Origin: Akkermansiaceae bacterium
Lineage (GTDB): Bacteria > Verrucomicrobiota > Verrucomicrobiia > Verrucomicrobiales > Akkermansiaceae
Length of the DNA: 64,000 bases
Reading direction: 5' to 3'
NCBI GenBank assembly: GCA_905182405.1
Contig: CAJJBQ010000001.1
Span: 372,001-436,000 of the forward strand
In this document: positions 62,205-64,000 of the stretch, piece by piece
Position numbering within the stretch: the first letter of the stretch is position 1
Layout: each line of letters starts with the position of its first letter
The notes under the pieces: model-generated
The model's database searches: none
The model's input: only the letters and a program-made list of their open reading frames with translations
Told to the model about the DNA's origin: nothing
Made by a program: the position numbers and the translations under genes

Positions 62205-62966
62205 GGCTGCATTGTCAGGTGTGCCGACTCAAATGGTCAAGCACACTCCCAGTGAGCTCTGGTGATCCATTGAAGCCGGTTTTAGGGCCGAAGCGGGGAA
62301 AGAAAAACGCACCCCCAATTTCACCTCCCTCCGCTCTAAGGGCGGCTTTAAAGCCCTCCCGCCAGAAGCAATTTCCTAGCACTCGCGGGATGCCACAGCG
62401 CTCGTCTGAACGTAAGCGACGTTGGCTGCTCCGTAGCCACCTTGCAGGTAAGCAAAAACAGCTGCATCCGCGCCTTAGGTCGGACCGGCTGCACCGCCTC
62501 GACACCTGAACCTGCCGATTTCCGAGCATTGTCATCTCGCTTCCCGGGCCGGGCTACCGAAGAATCGATTCTTTTTTAATGAACTACGAATAATAAACCA
62601 ATCAAGGTTGCATCCATATCAGGGTCCACAAAACCTCTCATCGTTTTGTAGAAGGGCTAGCTCAATGCTCCCCCGGTGGTGTAGGAAGAGTCGTATACCT
62701 GAGAAAACTTTTAGCTCCACAGTATCAGTGATCAGCCACGAGATGGCTTGTATTGTAATCGGTATGTTCGAATGGGTGCTTGTGGCATTTTAAATTCACC
62801 TTTCCAAAAATATTTTTTCTTTTCCTGAATCCTAGTTGATTGGCTAAGAAATTGCGTTTCAGAGCGTTATTTATTTCATCGATTTCATTCATGGGAAAGG
62901 TGATTTTAGAGAGCTTATATTTGTCTTGCGTTCATCTTTTCTCTCTTTTACCCGCTGAAGGAGTTC
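62205..62966. other. 762-base gap with an inverted repeat copy and AT-rich DNA
   Basis: The first part carries repeat copy R4 in the opposite orientation. From about 62,560 the base composition shifts to AT-rich and shows no gene until the ATG at 62967. This may mark a boundary between DNA of different origin. Confidence 0.5.
62305..62382 (-). repeat. Dispersed intergenic repeat, copy R4 (inverted)
   Basis: On the minus strand it reads TGCTAGGAAATTGCTTCTGG, then GCGGGAGGGCTTTAAAGCCG and CCCTTAGAGCGGAG. The palindrome GGCTTTAAAGCC can form a hairpin. It is the only copy in this orientation. Confidence 0.65.
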
Positions 62967-64000
62967 ATGGAAAATCCTCATTTGGCGCGAAAAATTTACT
63001 CAGTTATTTTTACGAGAGGGCCTTTTTCTTTGCGTCTGCAAACGCTTAAAAATTTCAACGTAAAAATTATTCAGGTCTTCGTTGTGTTAATCTTTTCTCC
63101 AGTGCCTGGGTTTGGTGACGAGGATTGGCCTGGCAATGCGCAAAAGCCTTCCTCGTCCTCAGGGAAACCGCTGTCTGTTACAAAAGGAAAGTCGAAGGAA
63201 GAAACATCCAAGAGTCGGTTCGAGCAAAGGCTGCAAGCAGCCTACAAGCGTTACCCTCAAGAACTCTACAGCCATCGTAATGCGGCCCGGGCCAAATATT
63301 TCGGAAAAAAATTAGAAGGTTCAAATAATTCTAGCAACGCAAGGCAACTTCTGATCTATGGCGAAGAGTTGCTTTCTGCAGGAAAGACTAAAGAAGCAAT
63401 TCAAATCCTCGAGCAAACGAACGTAGCGCTAAGAGAAAATGGCTATGGGGTTGACCGTAACACAAAACCTTTTTCCGATTCTTTAGCAATGGCCTACTTA
63501 CGACTCGGGGAAGATGAAAATTGTTGTGCTCATTACAACGAGGACTCTTGTCTTTTTCCAATTGAAGGAAAAGCAATCCATACCAGCCGTCGGGGATCAG
63601 AATCTGCTATCGTCATTCTTAAGGAAATCCTAGATTCGTTTCCTCAAGACTATCAGTCCCGCTATCTTCTAAATTTAGCGTATATGACACTCGGCGAATA
63701 CCCTGATAAGGTGCCATTAAAATTATTGATTCCTAAGATGGGCCAACGCTCGGGATTTGATTTCCCAAAGTTTCCGAACATCGCTACTTCTGTTAGTGCT
63801 GATACCTCTGGAATGTCGGGCGGCTTGTGCTTAGAGGATTTCAATAATGATGGCTTTCTTGACGTATTTAGCTCATCGTGGGGACTTGAAGACAATGTTA
63901 CTCTTCTCATCAATAATGGTAAAAAGTTCGAAGAAAGGACCAATTCAGCTGGTCTTGATGGAGTTGTTTCGGGCTTAAATATGATCCATGCCGATTATGA
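62967..64000 (+). CDS. TPR and VCBS/FG-GAP (CRTAC1-like) protein, C-terminus beyond window
   Basis: The frame is open from the ATG at 62967 to the right edge (344 codons seen). GAAGGAG lies just before the ATG. The first 48 residues contain basic residues and the hydrophobic run VKIIQVFVVLIFSPVPGFG, a signal peptide with a long n-region; a later start is possible. Residues 90-230 are TPR-like (QLLIYGEELLSAGKTKEAIQ, YQSRYLLNLAYMTLGEYPDK). Then SGMSGGLCLEDFNNDGFLDV and NNGKKFEERTNSAGLDG match the calcium-binding FG-GAP/VCBS repeat of CRTAC1/ASPIC-UnbV proteins, abundant in PVC bacteria, where they are probably extracellular beta-propellers. The gene is AT-richer than all others in the window. 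Confidence 0.8.
   Translation, partial: MENPHLARKIYSVIFTRGPFSLRLQTLKNFNVKIIQVFVVLIFSPVPGFGDEDWPGNAQKPSSSSGKPLSVTKGKSKEETSKSRFEQRLQAAYKRYPQELYSHRNAARAKYFGKKLEGSNNSSNARQLLIYGEELLSAGKTKEAIQILEQTNVALRENGYGVDRNTKPFSDSLAMAYLRLGEDENCCAHYNEDSCLFPIEGKAIHTSRRGSESAIVILKEILDSFPQDYQSRYLLNLAYMTLGEYPDKVPLKLLIPKMGQRSGFDFPKFPNIATSVSADTSGMSGGLCLEDFNNDGFLDVFSSSWGLEDNVTLLINNGKKFEERTNSAGLDGVVSGLNMIHADY

Noticed and set aside
62219..62509. 96-codon plus-strand frame over repeat R4
   Set aside because: It consists largely of the dispersed repeat and has no protein features.
1..64000. tRNA, rRNA, intact transposase, phage or CRISPR features
   Set aside because: None was recognised on either strand.

Overview
The window looks like a chromosomal segment of a free-living Gram-negative bacterium of the PVC group, most probably a marine or aquatic Verrucomicrobiota. 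The reasons are the gene families: extracytoplasmic c-type cytochromes of the PSD/PSCyt kind (DUF1549/DUF1553, DUF1587/1592/1588/1585) paired with Tat-exported DUF1501 or DUF1552 partners, PVC-type heme-binding 'membrane-bound dehydrogenases', DUF1080 (3-keto-glycoside hydrolase family) proteins, exported Gfo/Idh/MocA oxidoreductases, and a TPR/CRTAC1-like protein. Nearly every product carries a Sec or Tat signal, so this is a periplasmic/cell-surface catabolic region. I see no rRNA, tRNA, intact insertion sequence, prophage or CRISPR array. This taxonomic reading is inference from family content.

Layout. 0-9 kb: a GH26 beta-mannanase cut by the left edge, a parallel beta-helix protein, a three-gene minus-strand operon (two Gfo/Idh oxidoreductases around a heme/HEAT dehydrogenase) and an exported isochorismatase-like hydrolase. 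9-18 kb: a sugar isomerase-like protein, a PQQ-sorbosone-dehydrogenase/cytochrome c, an amidohydrolase, a PhoD-like phosphatase and an esterase, separated by truncated genes. 18-22 kb: a DUF1592 cytochrome with a DUF1552 partner. 22-25 kb: a decayed winged-helix regulator, then ECF sigma factor, RskA-type anti-sigma factor and fasciclin protein. 25-34 kb: a CBM9/DUF5916 outer-membrane barrel candidate, an exported Gfo/Idh enzyme, a pentaheme PA14 cytochrome coupled to a PVC dehydrogenase, and a truncated TPR protein. 34-45 kb: ThuA-like protein, heme dehydrogenase with NPCBM, frameshifted SASA esterase, and the DUF1501 + DUF1549/1553 pair. 44-54 kb: an esterase group (SGNH-alpha/beta fusion, two alpha/beta hydrolases, sialate O-acetylesterase) with a DUF1080 protein and a PL14-like lyase. 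54-62 kb: a DUF1080-PQQ-cytochrome fusion, a DUF1592/DUF1552/DUF1080-like operon and another DUF1080 protein. From about 62.5 kb the DNA becomes AT-richer and a TPR/VCBS gene runs off the right edge.

How it fits together (inference): esterases, lyases and GH26 would remove acyl groups from polysaccharide and cleave it; exported Gfo/Idh enzymes, PQQ dehydrogenases and heme proteins would oxidise sugars outside the cytoplasm; DUF1080 and ThuA-like proteins fit 3-keto-sugar chemistry. Fourteen CxxCH motifs lie in eight proteins. The region also carries at least ten gene remnants (truncations, frameshifts, one in-frame nonsense codon), pointing to repeated gain and loss of accessory genes.
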